Under the pieces are notes generated by a model that made no database searches, was not told where the DNA came from, and saw nothing but the letters and a program-made list of their open reading frames with translations. Source: Pseudobutyrivibrio ruminis DSM 9787 (GTDB lineage Bacteria > Bacillota > Clostridia > Lachnospirales > Lachnospiraceae). Taken from it: DNA of 64,000 nucleotides. A program made the translations under genes and the position numbers. Shown piece by piece: positions 50,930 through 60,336 of the stretch. The stretch spans positions 124,001-188,000 of the forward strand of contig NZ_OBMR01000005.1 of assembly GCF_900218035.1 (NCBI RefSeq). The letters are read 5' to 3'. The first letter of the stretch is position 1, and every line of letters starts with the position of its first letter.

Positions 50930-51600
50930 TAAACGTTTAGTCTCCTTTGGATTTCGCCAACCACTTCACGTCCTTTGAATATTATTGCGCCTACAAAGAG
51001 AATAACGCTCACCAGCAAGCATATAATCCATACTAGAGGACAATCTCTTTCAGCAAAATAAAATACAATGTAAGGTAAAATTCCAACCACTAAATTGGTT
51101 AGAAGATATACCATTGAATTTCCATTTTTATCAAGCATCGCCAAAACAAAATTTGCAATCAGAGTACCCATGATTACAATAGGCGCTACCCATTCAGCTA
51201 TAACCCATAACTGGCCTATATAGTATGATGTAATTCCCAACATACCTATGACAATAAACACAAACAGCGTCATTATTCTTGATGAACTAATACCTTTTTT
51301 GAATAATCGCATGATGCCAAATTCAAAAACAATAAGCCACATGGCCACAATCAAGCTCCAATGTATATGAGCAAGTGCTGGCCAAAGCTTTACTCCAAAA
51401 AGAAAATCTACCCCTAAGCTTGCAATTACAATGGCCCAAATGATAAACAATTGAACCTTGTAAAAAAATGATTGTAACTGAAGTGTAGTCTGCTTTGGAA
51501 AATAAGGAGCCTCTGCTTCTCCATTTAACTTACTTTGGCATAGTGGACATTTTTTAAGGTTGCCACCTACCTCTATCTTACAATAAGGACAGTTCTTCAT
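50929..51600 (-). CDS. DUF6320 zinc-ribbon membrane protein
   Basis: 223-aa protein. A zinc ribbon opens it (CPYCKIEVGG and CPLCQSKL), followed by about six helices from residue 45 on. It is the middle part of a unit with an acyltransferase-like gene and the EAL/GGDEF gene, each overlapping by one base. The DUF6320 family recurs next to alcohol-acetyltransferase-like genes in Lachnospiraceae. Function unknown. Confidence 0.8.
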   Translation of the reverse strand: MKNCPYCKIEVGGNLKKCPLCQSKLNGEAEAPYFPKQTTLQLQSFFYKVQLFIIWAIVIASLGVDFLFGVKLWPALAHIHWSLIVAMWLIVFEFGIMRLFKKGISSSRIMTLFVFIVIGMLGITSYYIGQLWVIAEWVAPIVIMGTLIANFVLAMLDKNGNSMVYLLTNLVVGILPYIVFYFAERDCPLVWIICLLVSVILFVGAIIFKGREVVGEIQRRLNV

Positions 51601-52847
51601 TATCGAATCACCTCCGTAGCATAAACTCTAATGTTGATTCCCTCGTCCGTCAGTCCGCGTACCAGATTCTTAACAACTCTGGTGTTGGAGTAAGGTGATG
51701 ATATTCCAAGTGACAAATCCCCATTGTAGCTAGACATTGTAGAGAAAAGATTTCCTGAACTACAGAATGCACTATAGTTCTGAATCTGCTCTGCCACTTC
51801 CTTTGGTGGTTTCTGAACTCCCAAATTAGAAAGAACCATTGAAACCTTTTTATCTGTAATCTTTGAGCCGTAACGAACTACCCACTGCTTTATGAAAAGC
51901 GGAACAGCTCGAACCGGAGCCACATACTCCATAGTCTCAAAGTTATCCATCTGCTTTTTAATATTTTCCTCAGTAAGATTTGCCTTAAGCTTTTCATCGA
52001 ATTCCTTAACCAAATCCTCAAATGAAATATCCTCATCAAAGACATGGGAAACATTAACATTGTTGAAGAAGTTTCTGGATGTCTGACTTGGATAGTAATT
52101 TCTAAGGTTTACAGGCATCGACACATTTATAGGTGTCTTGCGCTTTCTAGGAGGCATATCCTCCATGATTGCCAGCATAAATCTGGCGCCGATGTAGCTT
52201 GTAAGGGATACTCCAAGCTCCTTTGCCTTTGGCAGCAGCTGCTCTGTAGGCATGTGAACCTCGAAAAACTGAAGCTGATCGTATGGAAGCTTTAGTCCAC
52301 TTGGATGATATGCGTACTTAAGGGATGAACCTTTAAGTCCCATACTTCCAAAGAACTGCTTGTAACTATCCTGATTCAAGTCATCCTCTGACGCTCCAGA
52401 GTGGATAGTTGTCTCCTCGTATCTTCCTGGATATTTTAGCTTTAAATAATCCAAAACTATGATATTTAAAAACTCTAGTGCACCTGTTCCATCAGAAATT
52501 GCATGGAACAAATCTAGATTAATTCTCTTGCCGTAATAAGTAACTCTGTAATGAAGCATTGGCCTGCCAGGAACATAAAGAATCGGACAAACTCTTCCGT
52601 GTTCTTCTGTAACAACTGGCTGAATATCTGTGTCCTCCATATAGTGCCAGAAAATGCCTCGGCGAATTCTCACCTGAAACTGTGGTCTTATTTGAATTGC
52701 AGAAAGCACTGCTTCCTGAAGTAAATCTGGATCAATGTCCTCCCATAATGTACAGCTGACCCTAAGAGTTCGCGTATCTCTCTTTGCTGCCGTAGCAAGA
52801 AAAACCTTCGCGACATTGTCAACCTTATACCAATTATCTCTACTCAT
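51600..52847 (-). CDS. Condensation/alcohol-acetyltransferase-like protein
   Basis: 415-aa acyltransferase of the BAHD/condensation-domain fold. The active motif is LFHAISDGTGALEFLN (HxxxDG near residue 115-120), and a second conserved block is INVSMPVNLRNYYPSQTSRNFFNN. The fold joins an acyl-CoA or carrier-bound acyl group to an alcohol or amine. No carrier domain is present. It forms an operon with an esterase-like gene upstream and DUF6320 downstream. Confidence 0.83.
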   Translation of the reverse strand: MSRDNWYKVDNVAKVFLATAAKRDTRTLRVSCTLWEDIDPDLLQEAVLSAIQIRPQFQVRIRRGIFWHYMEDTDIQPVVTEEHGRVCPILYVPGRPMLHYRVTYYGKRINLDLFHAISDGTGALEFLNIIVLDYLKLKYPGRYEETTIHSGASEDDLNQDSYKQFFGSMGLKGSSLKYAYHPSGLKLPYDQLQFFEVHMPTEQLLPKAKELGVSLTSYIGARFMLAIMEDMPPRKRKTPINVSMPVNLRNYYPSQTSRNFFNNVNVSHVFDEDISFEDLVKEFDEKLKANLTEENIKKQMDNFETMEYVAPVRAVPLFIKQWVVRYGSKITDKKVSMVLSNLGVQKPPKEVAEQIQNYSAFCSSGNLFSTMSSYNGDLSLGISSPYSNTRVVKNLVRGLTDEGINIRVYATEVIR

Positions 52848-52859
52848 TCTCTCTTGTCC

Positions 52860-53777
52860 TTACTCATATATTACACTTGTGACGAACCGTGATAGGCGCT
52901 TCATAGCTCGCCCAGCCATTGGCAATGGCATCTGCTGATACACATGCCATCCGTCTTTTTCGGTATCTAAAGTCACCTGTGCGCCAGCCTTATGAATCTT
53001 TTTTGACAGCTGTGCGCTATCCTCATAAAGGATTTCATTTTTACCAACCATAATGAGGGTTGGTGGAAAATCCTTGAAATCTCCATATAAAGGGCTGTAT
53101 TTTGCATCAGCCTTATCTGCCTTCACACCTATATAGGCATCTCGCACTCCCTCAACATAATCCTTTGTAAGGATTGGATCCTTATCTTTGCAGGATTCAT
53201 AGGATGAAGATGTAGCTGTCATATCTGTCCATGGGCTAAACAACAACAGTGCTTTAGGCCCAATTCGACCTTCTTCTATAAGCTTTTGTGTCATACACAA
53301 TACAAGATTTCCTCCTGCTGAATCTCCTGCAAGAAGAATCTGTTTTGCTCCATAGCCCTGCTGCACAAGATGATTCCATACAACCATTCCATCATCCAAA
53401 GCAGCTGGATATTTGTTTTCAGGGGCGAGTCTATACTCGAACGAGACTACAGAAAAGCCTGTGGATATAGCTAATTTTGCTGCAAGAATCCTTGCATAAC
53501 CAAGACCACCACAGGTATATCCACCGCCATGCGCATATAAAATTATGTAGTTTGGATTATGGGCCAAATCTGGTTTAACCCATTCACAAGAAACGCCCTC
53601 TGCAATAAAGCTTTCTACAGTAAACCCATCGTTTGGAGTGGCAAGCTTGCTAGCCAATTCCATAGAAGATCTTTGCTTTTTAAGATCCTCCTGGGTAAGC
53701 GACTTACCGCCAATAGAGTTGACTGCCTTTATTGCTTTCATCAAAGGATCGTTCAAATTGATTTTTAGTATAGCCAT
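52860..53777 (-). CDS. HSL-family alpha/beta hydrolase
   Basis: 305-aa esterase. HGGGYTCGGLGYARI is the hormone-sensitive-lipase oxyanion motif, GDSAGGN holds the nucleophile serine near residue 155, and DGWHVYQQMP the histidine. It is cytoplasmic (no signal peptide). First gene of a unit that also holds the acyltransferase-like gene 12 bp downstream; a pair of ester-forming and ester-cutting enzymes. Confidence 0.9.
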   Translation of the reverse strand: MAILKINLNDPLMKAIKAVNSIGGKSLTQEDLKKQRSSMELASKLATPNDGFTVESFIAEGVSCEWVKPDLAHNPNYIILYAHGGGYTCGGLGYARILAAKLAISTGFSVVSFEYRLAPENKYPAALDDGMVVWNHLVQQGYGAKQILLAGDSAGGNLVLCMTQKLIEEGRIGPKALLLFSPWTDMTATSSSYESCKDKDPILTKDYVEGVRDAYIGVKADKADAKYSPLYGDFKDFPPTLIMVGKNEILYEDSAQLSKKIHKAGAQVTLDTEKDGWHVYQQMPLPMAGRAMKRLSRFVTSVIYE

Positions 53778-53988
53778 GTTTCCCCTCTAATTATAACTAT
53801 GTTTATTATAATTATTCTTTTTTCATTTTTCTACAGTGCACATAAAAACTACACTTATTTCTCACACTTCTGCATAATTCACAGTTTGTTCACATATTAG
53901 TCACAATTTGGCACCAAATAAAATATAGCAAATGATACACTAAAATAGAAATGAAAAAAGATTCAGTCTTTTTTAGGGGAGGCGCCAT

Positions 53989-54186
53989 ATGGATATAGCC
54001 GAAATTTCTATGAGCCTAAGTCAAAATCAGTTAATGTCAGCAGTGGGGACTGCTATGCTCGGTAAGACATTAGATCTTGTAGAAGGACAGGGTCAGGCGC
54101 TAGCACAGAGTATGAGTATGAATACTCCTTCACTAGAGAGCTTGGTCTATCCCACTTCCGGCACCATGATAGATGTGCGCGTATGA
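53989..54186 (+). CDS. YjfB-family small protein
   Basis: 65-aa protein of the YjfB family, often called putative motility protein: MDIAEISMSLSQNQLMSAVGTAML followed by a helical LGKTLDLVEGQGQALAQSM. Strong ribosome site GGGGAGG 6 bases before ATG. No other motility gene is in the window. Confidence 0.8.
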   Translation: MDIAEISMSLSQNQLMSAVGTAMLGKTLDLVEGQGQALAQSMSMNTPSLESLVYPTSGTMIDVRV

Positions 54187-54217
54187 GTTAATTTAATGTA
54201 TTTGGTGTTTTTATTAA

Positions 54218-54239
54218 AGCTGGTACGATGGTACCAGCT
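54218..54239 (+). terminator. Terminator after YjfB-family gene
   Basis: Arms agctggtac (54218-54226) and gtaccagct (54231-54239), loop gatg, followed by atttgttt. The rest of the 290-bp spacer up to the AraR-like gene holds no other recognised feature besides its terminator. Confidence 0.8.
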
Positions 54240-54443
54240 ATTTGTTTGCAGAGTATTTAGTTACATGCATTAACATATTTCTATTATTCCACACCATCGG
54301 TTAGCAATTCACAAATACTATTTTTATTTTGCATTCTTTATTCACATATTTTCCATTGTTCCTTCAGAAATTGATTGTATTATAATTACATCGCAAGACA
54401 GAAGCGATGAACCATTTTTTTCATAACATTATTCTCCCTTTTT

Positions 54444-54472
54444 AAAAAAGACGCCCCGCCGGCGTCTTTTTT
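54444..54472 (-). terminator. Terminator of dapL-araR unit
   Basis: 12-bp perfect arms aaaaaagacgcc (54444-54455) and ggcgtctttttt (54461-54472), loop 5. Six bp after the stop of the AraR-like gene. Confidence 0.93.
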
Positions 54473-54477
54473 ACTGC

Positions 54478-55545
54478 TTAAAAACAAGATTTTCTTTCTA
54501 TTACTTTTGGCTCCAATAATATGTGAGCTTCTTTTTTCGAGATACTTCCATCGATAAGCCCCAATAATGTCTGGGCTGCTTTCTTTCCTAACTCCTCCTG
54601 CGGATGAGCAATTGTGGTGATACCTTTGCTGTGTGCAAGCAGAGAGTTGTCAAACCCTGTCACCGAAATATCATGAGGAACATTTCTGCCTATATTGGTC
54701 AAACCCTTTATTACATCTGCTGCGATTTCATCGTTGTAGCAAACTACTCCATGACAAGGAATTCCGTTTTCAAAAATCCGGAGAAGCCCTTCCATAGGCT
54801 TTGTAGTTTTGTCCTTTGTGTGATACCACACAACTAAATCAGGATCATAGGCAACGCCTGCAGAAGCCAACGCTTTTACATATCCCTTGTGTCGAAGAAT
54901 CCCCTGCGTATCATCTGCCTTGAAAATGCCTGCAATCTGTCGATGTCCTAAACCAAGCAGATGCTCTGTGATAAGCTTACCGCCTTCCACATCGTCAAGC
55001 ATTACATAAGGCCTGTCCATCATAGCCTCATAGCATCCCTGAATAAACACATATGGTATTCCCATGGCATCCATTTGCTCATAAAGCACCTGGTGTTGAC
55101 AGCTAATGGCGCTTTGGCTAGGTTCAATAATCATGCCGTCAATGTTTTTAGACAAAAGCTCTTCCATACACCAAGCCTCACCCTTACGGGAATTGTTGGT
55201 GGTTTTAAGAAGGATACTATATCCATTTTCATCCAGAACCTGATTTATGCCCTGAATAACTCTCGGGAAAATATAATCCGACATGTAAGTCGAAACCACA
55301 GCAATATTTTTGCTGTGGCCTCTTTTTGTTTTGGGACGGGCAACAAAGGTTCCGCTTCCATGACGTGCATAAAGATATCCCTCAGAAATAAGCTGCCCTA
55401 TGGCTTTTCGTACCGTTTGTCTACTAACACCATACTTTGCGGCCAGCTCATTTTCCGAAGCAATCTTTTCATCCACTCCATATTTGCCGGAATTGATTGC
55501 CTTTTTTATGTCTTTAATTATTAGTTCATACTTAGTATTAACCAT
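54478..55545 (-). CDS. AraR-like GntR/LacI hybrid repressor
   Basis: 355-aa regulator. N-terminal GntR winged helix (KIASENELAAKYGVSRQTVRKAIGQL, residues about 25-65) fused to a LacI-type sugar-binding domain (NIAVVSTYMSDYIFPRVIQGI, NIDGMIIEPSQSA, VMLDDVEGGKLITEHLLGLGHRQIAGI, DISVTGFDNSLLAHSKGITTI). This domain order is that of AraR, the arabinose repressor. It starts 3 bp after dapL without a ribosome site, so translation is probably coupled. No arabinose gene lies next to it. Confidence 0.88.
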   Translation of the reverse strand: MVNTKYELIIKDIKKAINSGKYGVDEKIASENELAAKYGVSRQTVRKAIGQLISEGYLYARHGSGTFVARPKTKRGHSKNIAVVSTYMSDYIFPRVIQGINQVLDENGYSILLKTTNNSRKGEAWCMEELLSKNIDGMIIEPSQSAISCQHQVLYEQMDAMGIPYVFIQGCYEAMMDRPYVMLDDVEGGKLITEHLLGLGHRQIAGIFKADDTQGILRHKGYVKALASAGVAYDPDLVVWYHTKDKTTKPMEGLLRIFENGIPCHGVVCYNDEIAADVIKGLTNIGRNVPHDISVTGFDNSLLAHSKGITTIAHPQEELGKKAAQTLLGLIDGSISKKEAHILLEPKVIERKSCF

Positions 55546-55547
55546 AT

Positions 55548-56762
55548 TTATAAGTTTTTGATTCGCTCAATAGCTCTAACTGTATTTTCAGCTGAACCAA
55601 AAGCAGTAAGTCTAAAGTAGCCCTCACCTGATGGTCCAAAGCCAGCACCTGGTGTTCCAACGATTTGAACATTCTCAAGAAGATAATCAAAGAAATCCCA
55701 TGATGTCATGTTGTCAGGTGTCTTTAACCAAATATAAGGAGCATTAACTCCACCATATACCTGATATCCAGCATCCTTAAGACCAGTGTAGATTGTCTTG
55801 GCATTGTTCATGTAGAAGCCAACCTGCTGCTTAATCTGAGCCTGACCTTCTGCAGAGTAAACTGCCTCTCCTGCTCTTTGGATGATGTAAGGTGCCCCGT
55901 TGAACTTTGTACCGTGACGACGAGCCCACATACCGTGAAGTGACACCCCGTCATATACAAGATCCTTTGGCACTACTGTGTATCCCAAACGAACGCCAGT
56001 AAAGCCAGCATTCTTAGAGAATGAATGAATCTCGATAGCGCAAGTCTTTGCACCTGTACATTCATAAATAGAATGAGGAACATCTGCCTCTGAAATATAT
56101 GCTTCGTATGCTGCATCAAAAATGATGAGACATTTGTTTTTGTTTGCATAGTCAACCCAAAGCTGAAGCTGGCTCTTTGTAAGAGTAGTTCCTGTAGGGT
56201 TGTTTGGAAGACATAGATAGATTACATCTGGTGTCTCCTTTGGAAATTCTGGAACGAAATTGTTCTCAGCTGTTGTTGGCATGTAGATAAGATCTGACCA
56301 CTTACCAAGAGTAGCATCATATGTGCCACATCGTCCTGCCATAACATTTGAATCAACGTAAACTGGATAAACCGGATCACAAACAGCGATTTTAACATCT
56401 GCTGCAAATAATTCCTGAATATCAGCTGAATCTGATTTAGCACCATCTGACACAAAGATTTCATCTGCTGAAATATCGCAGCCTCTGCTTTGATAATCAT
56501 GCTTTGCAATTGTCTCGCGAAGGAATGGATATCCTAAATCCGGTGCATAACCATGGAAGGTTTTAGCGTCTCCCATTTCATCAACTGCACTGTGAAGTGC
56601 GTTAATCATAGCTGGTGCAATCGGTTGTGTTACATCGCCAATACCAAGTCGGATAATGTCTGCATTTGGATTAGCTTCTTGATATGCAGCTACTTTTTTG
56701 GCGATTGTAGAGAATAGATAGCTGCCTGGGAGTTTTTGGAAATTTGTGTTTACTTTAAACAT
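55548..56762 (-). CDS. dapL: LL-diaminopimelate aminotransferase
   Basis: 404-aa PLP aminotransferase that makes LL-diaminopimelate directly from tetrahydrodipicolinate in the short lysine/peptidoglycan route. IRLGIGDVTQPIAPAMI at the N-terminus, CLPNNPTGTTLTKSQL, and SFSKNAGFTGVRLGYTV with the PLP lysine. GGAAGG precedes the ATG. Confidence 0.95.
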   Translation of the reverse strand: MFKVNTNFQKLPGSYLFSTIAKKVAAYQEANPNADIIRLGIGDVTQPIAPAMINALHSAVDEMGDAKTFHGYAPDLGYPFLRETIAKHDYQSRGCDISADEIFVSDGAKSDSADIQELFAADVKIAVCDPVYPVYVDSNVMAGRCGTYDATLGKWSDLIYMPTTAENNFVPEFPKETPDVIYLCLPNNPTGTTLTKSQLQLWVDYANKNKCLIIFDAAYEAYISEADVPHSIYECTGAKTCAIEIHSFSKNAGFTGVRLGYTVVPKDLVYDGVSLHGMWARRHGTKFNGAPYIIQRAGEAVYSAEGQAQIKQQVGFYMNNAKTIYTGLKDAGYQVYGGVNAPYIWLKTPDNMTSWDFFDYLLENVQIVGTPGAGFGPSGEGYFRLTAFGSAENTVRAIERIKNL

Positions 56763-56785
56763 GTGTACCTTCCTTTGTTGCCTTA

Positions 56786-57574
56786 TTACCTAGTTACTAT
56801 TCGTTTCACTATTCTTTCGTAGGATAAATCTCCGCCGAATAAATCCAGGCATGAGCCTACAGTGAAATCCATATTATTATCAGATAGATAGCTAATGAGT
56901 TCTATATCTCCGTAATCTGATACTCCACCTGCATATGTAATTGGAACACGCTTGTAACCTGATAAAAAACCAACTAAATCCCTATCAATACCGCTCTGTC
57001 TTCCCTCCACATCTGCTGCATGAATCAAAAACTCATCGCAATAGTATGCAAGTCTATCAAGGAAATTGTATGTAATAATCTCCTTGGAAACCTTCTGCCA
57101 TCTGTCTGTAACAATGACATATTTATCATCTATTCTGGTACAAGATAAATCCAGAACCAAATGCTCTCTTCCAACGACCTCTGATATGCGCTTCAAAGCA
57201 TCGTAATCGACTCTTCCATCGTTAAAAACATAAGAAGTAACAATAACATGGCTGGCACCAGCAGATATAAAATCTCTAGCGTTTTTATCATCTACTCCGC
57301 CACCATACTGCATTCCACCAGGATATGCTCTAAGAGCTTCCATAGCTTCTTCCTTTGAAGCCTCATACTCTGGTGTGCCTTTCATATTCAGATTGATGAT
57401 GTGTCCGCCTCTAAGATCATCTGACTTGTAAAGGTTCGCAAAATAAGCTGCACCTTTATCCGCTACAAAATTCTCCTTCGGCTGACCATCTGATTTCCCC
57501 AAATCTGAAATAGTTGAACCAACAATTTGCTTTACCTTACCGTTGTGAATGTCAATGCATGGTCTGAATTTCAT
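56786..57574 (-). CDS. hisA: Eukaryotic-type HisA (ProFAR isomerase)
   Basis: 262-aa beta-barrel enzyme. FRPCIDIHNGKVKQIVGS, HIINLNMKGTPEYE, YPGGMQYGGGVDDKNA and VPITYAGGVSDYGDIELI give the HisA pattern, but in the longer form known from fungi and plants (HIS6, TIGR02129 type) rather than the bacterial about 240-aa form. It isomerises ProFAR to PRFAR in histidine synthesis. ATG 57574 follows GGGGG at 8 bases. No other his gene is adjacent. Confidence 0.88.
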   Translation of the reverse strand: MKFRPCIDIHNGKVKQIVGSTISDLGKSDGQPKENFVADKGAAYFANLYKSDDLRGGHIINLNMKGTPEYEASKEEAMEALRAYPGGMQYGGGVDDKNARDFISAGASHVIVTSYVFNDGRVDYDALKRISEVVGREHLVLDLSCTRIDDKYVIVTDRWQKVSKEIITYNFLDRLAYYCDEFLIHAADVEGRQSGIDRDLVGFLSGYKRVPITYAGGVSDYGDIELISYLSDNNMDFTVGSCLDLFGGDLSYERIVKRIVTR

Positions 57575-57622
57575 CTCATTTTCCCCCAAGTGTCAATATA
57601 AGTGTGTCCAAGCCTTCAAAAA

Positions 57623-58927
57623 TTAATCAAAATTATAATCTGAGCCTGAAACATTTTCAATGACAGTTTCGTAAAATTTCGTAGCAATTTTAAGCAAATA
57701 TTCGGTATCTTTCACACCTGCTGTCTCATATGGAGAATGCATAGCAAGCTGAGCTAATCCGATATCAACACCATTGATTGAAACATGAGCGTTTGAAATG
57801 TTGCCAAGTGTAGAACCACCAGCTACATCTGAACGGTTTACAAATGTCTGGTAAGGAACCTTTGCCTTGTTGCACATTTCTGTGAAAATTCCAAATGCCA
57901 AACCATCTGTCATGTATTTCTGATTTGCATTGAATTTGATTACAACACCTTCATTCATATAAACCTTGTTTGTTGGGTCACTCTTTTCTGCATAGTTTGG
58001 ATGTAATGCATGAGCATTGTCTGCAGAAACCATAAATGAATTTGCAATTGCTGTGAGAAGGCTTGAGTTATTGCCACCCATAGCTTCGTTAATGCGAACC
58101 AAAGTATCATATAAGAATGTAGAATCAGCACCCTGCTTTGTACCACTTCCTACTTCTTCATTATCAAATGTTACGTGAATCTGAGCTGCTGTGTTTGAAT
58201 TCTTAGCTGCAAGAAGTCCCATCATTGAGCTGTATGAGCACTGAAGATCATCAAGTCTTCTGATAGAAATAAATTCTTCGTCTGCACCCCAAACCTTACC
58301 TGGCTCTCTGTTGTAGAGGAATAAATCAGAACCTAGGATTTCCTCTTCCTTAACTGAAAGCTCTGCTGCAACAAGCTTCTTAAGATTAAAGTTTTCATCC
58401 ATAGATACAAGTGGAAGTAAATCCTTCTGTGGATTGTATTTGTAACCATCGTTTGCTTCTCTGTTCATGTGGATTGCAAGTGAAGGAAGCATGCAAAGAT
58501 CTCTGTCGAAATCTATAAGCTTTGTCTCGATACCATTTTTGCTTCTGACAATAACACGACCAGCGATTGAAAGTGGTCTGTCAAACCAAGGAGCCATAAG
58601 CATTCCGCCGTACTTTTCTGTATTAAGCTTTACATAGTGGCCCTCTTTCATTTCTGGCTGCTCTTTGATTCTGAATGTTGGTGAATCGCTGTGTGAAGCC
58701 ATAATCATGAAGCTCTTAAGTGAATCCTTAGGCATTCTAAATGCAAGAATTGATGAACCGTTTCTTGTAACGAAATAGTTCTTACCAAGCTCGATTTTCC
58801 ACTCTTTAGCTTCGTTTAACTCTACGAAACCAGCATCTAAAAATCTCTGTCTCTCGTTTGCCACAACGTGAAACTGAGATGGGCTCTCCTCTATAAATTC
58901 AAATAGTCCTTTTACTGTCTTGTTCAT
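57623..58927 (-). CDS. M18-family aminopeptidase
   Basis: 434-aa zinc aminopeptidase, cytoplasmic. Metal ligands and active residues appear in MASHSDSPTFRIK, FDNEEVGSGTKQGADS and SADNAHALHPNY, all hallmark M18 blocks. The start overlaps the flavin reductase stop by four bases (ATGA). Confidence 0.94.
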   Translation of the reverse strand: MNKTVKGLFEFIEESPSQFHVVANERQRFLDAGFVELNEAKEWKIELGKNYFVTRNGSSILAFRMPKDSLKSFMIMASHSDSPTFRIKEQPEMKEGHYVKLNTEKYGGMLMAPWFDRPLSIAGRVIVRSKNGIETKLIDFDRDLCMLPSLAIHMNREANDGYKYNPQKDLLPLVSMDENFNLKKLVAAELSVKEEEILGSDLFLYNREPGKVWGADEEFISIRRLDDLQCSYSSMMGLLAAKNSNTAAQIHVTFDNEEVGSGTKQGADSTFLYDTLVRINEAMGGNNSSLLTAIANSFMVSADNAHALHPNYAEKSDPTNKVYMNEGVVIKFNANQKYMTDGLAFGIFTEMCNKAKVPYQTFVNRSDVAGGSTLGNISNAHVSINGVDIGLAQLAMHSPYETAGVKDTEYLLKIATKFYETVIENVSGSDYNFD

Positions 58928-59499
58928 TTTTTCTTTCCTTCTTTCTTTATTGAATATCCAAAGGTACCCTTTGGATTAGTAAGACCAAAATATGTGCCAT
59001 GGCAGTATGCCAATGGATCTGATTCCTCAAGTTGGAACTTTCCTGTTTCATTCATATATTTCTCATCTGCGTGCACAGCAAGAACATCTGCAACGAACAT
59101 AGTATGGCTACCATATTCATGTGCTTCTCTCACCCTACATTCGATGTTGACTGGCGATTCAACTAGCATAGGAACATTGACTTCATCAGCCATTTCCTTG
59201 TGAAGGCCGCAAGCTTCGAACTTATCTACATCCCTACCACTTTTAACACCACAGAAATCTGTAGCGAAGGCAAGCTCCTCTGTAGTCAAGTTGATTACAA
59301 ATTCACCTGTCTCTTTTATCATATTGTATGAGTATCTGCTAGGCCTAACTGAAATGTATGCCATAGGCGGATTGGTACATACTGTTCCTGTCCATGCGAC
59401 AGTAAACACATTATCATTCCCTTCCTTGTCACGGCATGTAATCATTACAGCTGGAAGTGGATAAATCATATTACCTGCTTTCCACCTTTGTTTTCCCAT
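58924..59499 (-). CDS. Flavin reductase-like FMN-binding protein
   Basis: 191-aa protein of the flavin reductase/FMN-binding split-barrel family: VMITCRDKEGNDNVFTVAWTGTVCTNPPMAYISVRPSRYS and TGEFVINLTTEELA at the N-terminus, HTMFVADVLAVHAD further on. Reduces or binds flavin with NAD(P)H; substrate not known. Overlaps the aminopeptidase gene. Confidence 0.92.
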   Translation of the reverse strand: MGKQRWKAGNMIYPLPAVMITCRDKEGNDNVFTVAWTGTVCTNPPMAYISVRPSRYSYNMIKETGEFVINLTTEELAFATDFCGVKSGRDVDKFEACGLHKEMADEVNVPMLVESPVNIECRVREAHEYGSHTMFVADVLAVHADEKYMNETGKFQLEESDPLAYCHGTYFGLTNPKGTFGYSIKKEGKKK

Positions 59500-59644
59500 A
59501 AAAATCTCCTTATAAATAAAGAATCAGTCGCTTATTAATATACTCCAATTTACCCATGATTCCTAGTGATTTACATTTTTTAATTGTTATGCTAGACTCA
59601 CTTCTATAAATAATAATTCACATTTTTGAGACAGGGAGTAAAAC

Positions 59645-60295
59645 ATGCGTAAGAAACTAGCACTTATTCTCTCCACAGTTATGATTGCCGCTACCACACT
59701 TACAGGTTGTGGAGAAAAGAATATTTCAGGAGAATACACTTCAACAATCAATGTTGTAGACCTAGTAGACCCAGAAACAACCACTTATATGGCTGAAATG
59801 GGAATAGATATCAGCTCACTTACTCTAGGAGTTAAGCTTTCACTTGATGAGGAGCACAACTACACAATGGAGCTTGATCCTTCAAATTTTAAAACAGATT
59901 TTTCTGATATCGTCACAAACAACATGACAGCAATCCTTGATAATATTCTTGCTGCTGAAGGACTTTCCAGGGCTGAGCTTACAAATGAACGTGCCCAGTT
60001 CATGGGATATGAATCTGCAGATGCTTTCATCGCTGATTTAACAAATCAAATGACAACATCACTTACTTCTTCTATGGATTCACTTGATCAAAAGTTTAAG
60101 GATGAAACCATTACTGGAACATACGAAGTTACAAAAGATTCTGTTGTTTTCAAAACAAGTGGTGATAACAACCAAATAGAGTTGGGTACTGCCACCCTTA
60201 CAGAAGATGGTACTATCACAGTTAGCGCCACAAGCGACACCGGTGCAGAGCTTTCTCTTACATTCAATTCCACATCAACCGAAAAAGATAAATAA
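59645..60295 (+). CDS. Secreted lipoprotein
   Basis: 216-aa lipoprotein with lipobox TTLTGCGEKN (Cys about residue 21). The rest, about 190 residues, has alternating beta-strands and a helix pair (LDNILAAEGLSRAELTNERAQF); not recognised as a named family. Functions unknown. GGGAG precedes the ATG; followed by a perfect hairpin terminator. Confidence 0.85.
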   Translation: MRKKLALILSTVMIAATTLTGCGEKNISGEYTSTINVVDLVDPETTTYMAEMGIDISSLTLGVKLSLDEEHNYTMELDPSNFKTDFSDIVTNNMTAILDNILAAEGLSRAELTNERAQFMGYESADAFIADLTNQMTTSLTSSMDSLDQKFKDETITGTYEVTKDSVVFKTSGDNNQIELGTATLTEDGTITVSATSDTGAELSLTFNSTSTEKDK

Positions 60296-60300
60296 AAAAT

Positions 60301-60330
60301 AAGCTGATGCCAAATCAATAGCATCAGCTT
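60301..60330. terminator. Convergent terminator
   Basis: Arms aagctgatgc (60301-60310) and gcatcagctt (60321-60330), loop 10, followed by ttattttt; A-rich on the other side, so it may serve both converging genes. Confidence 0.9.
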
Positions 60331-60336
60331 TTATTT

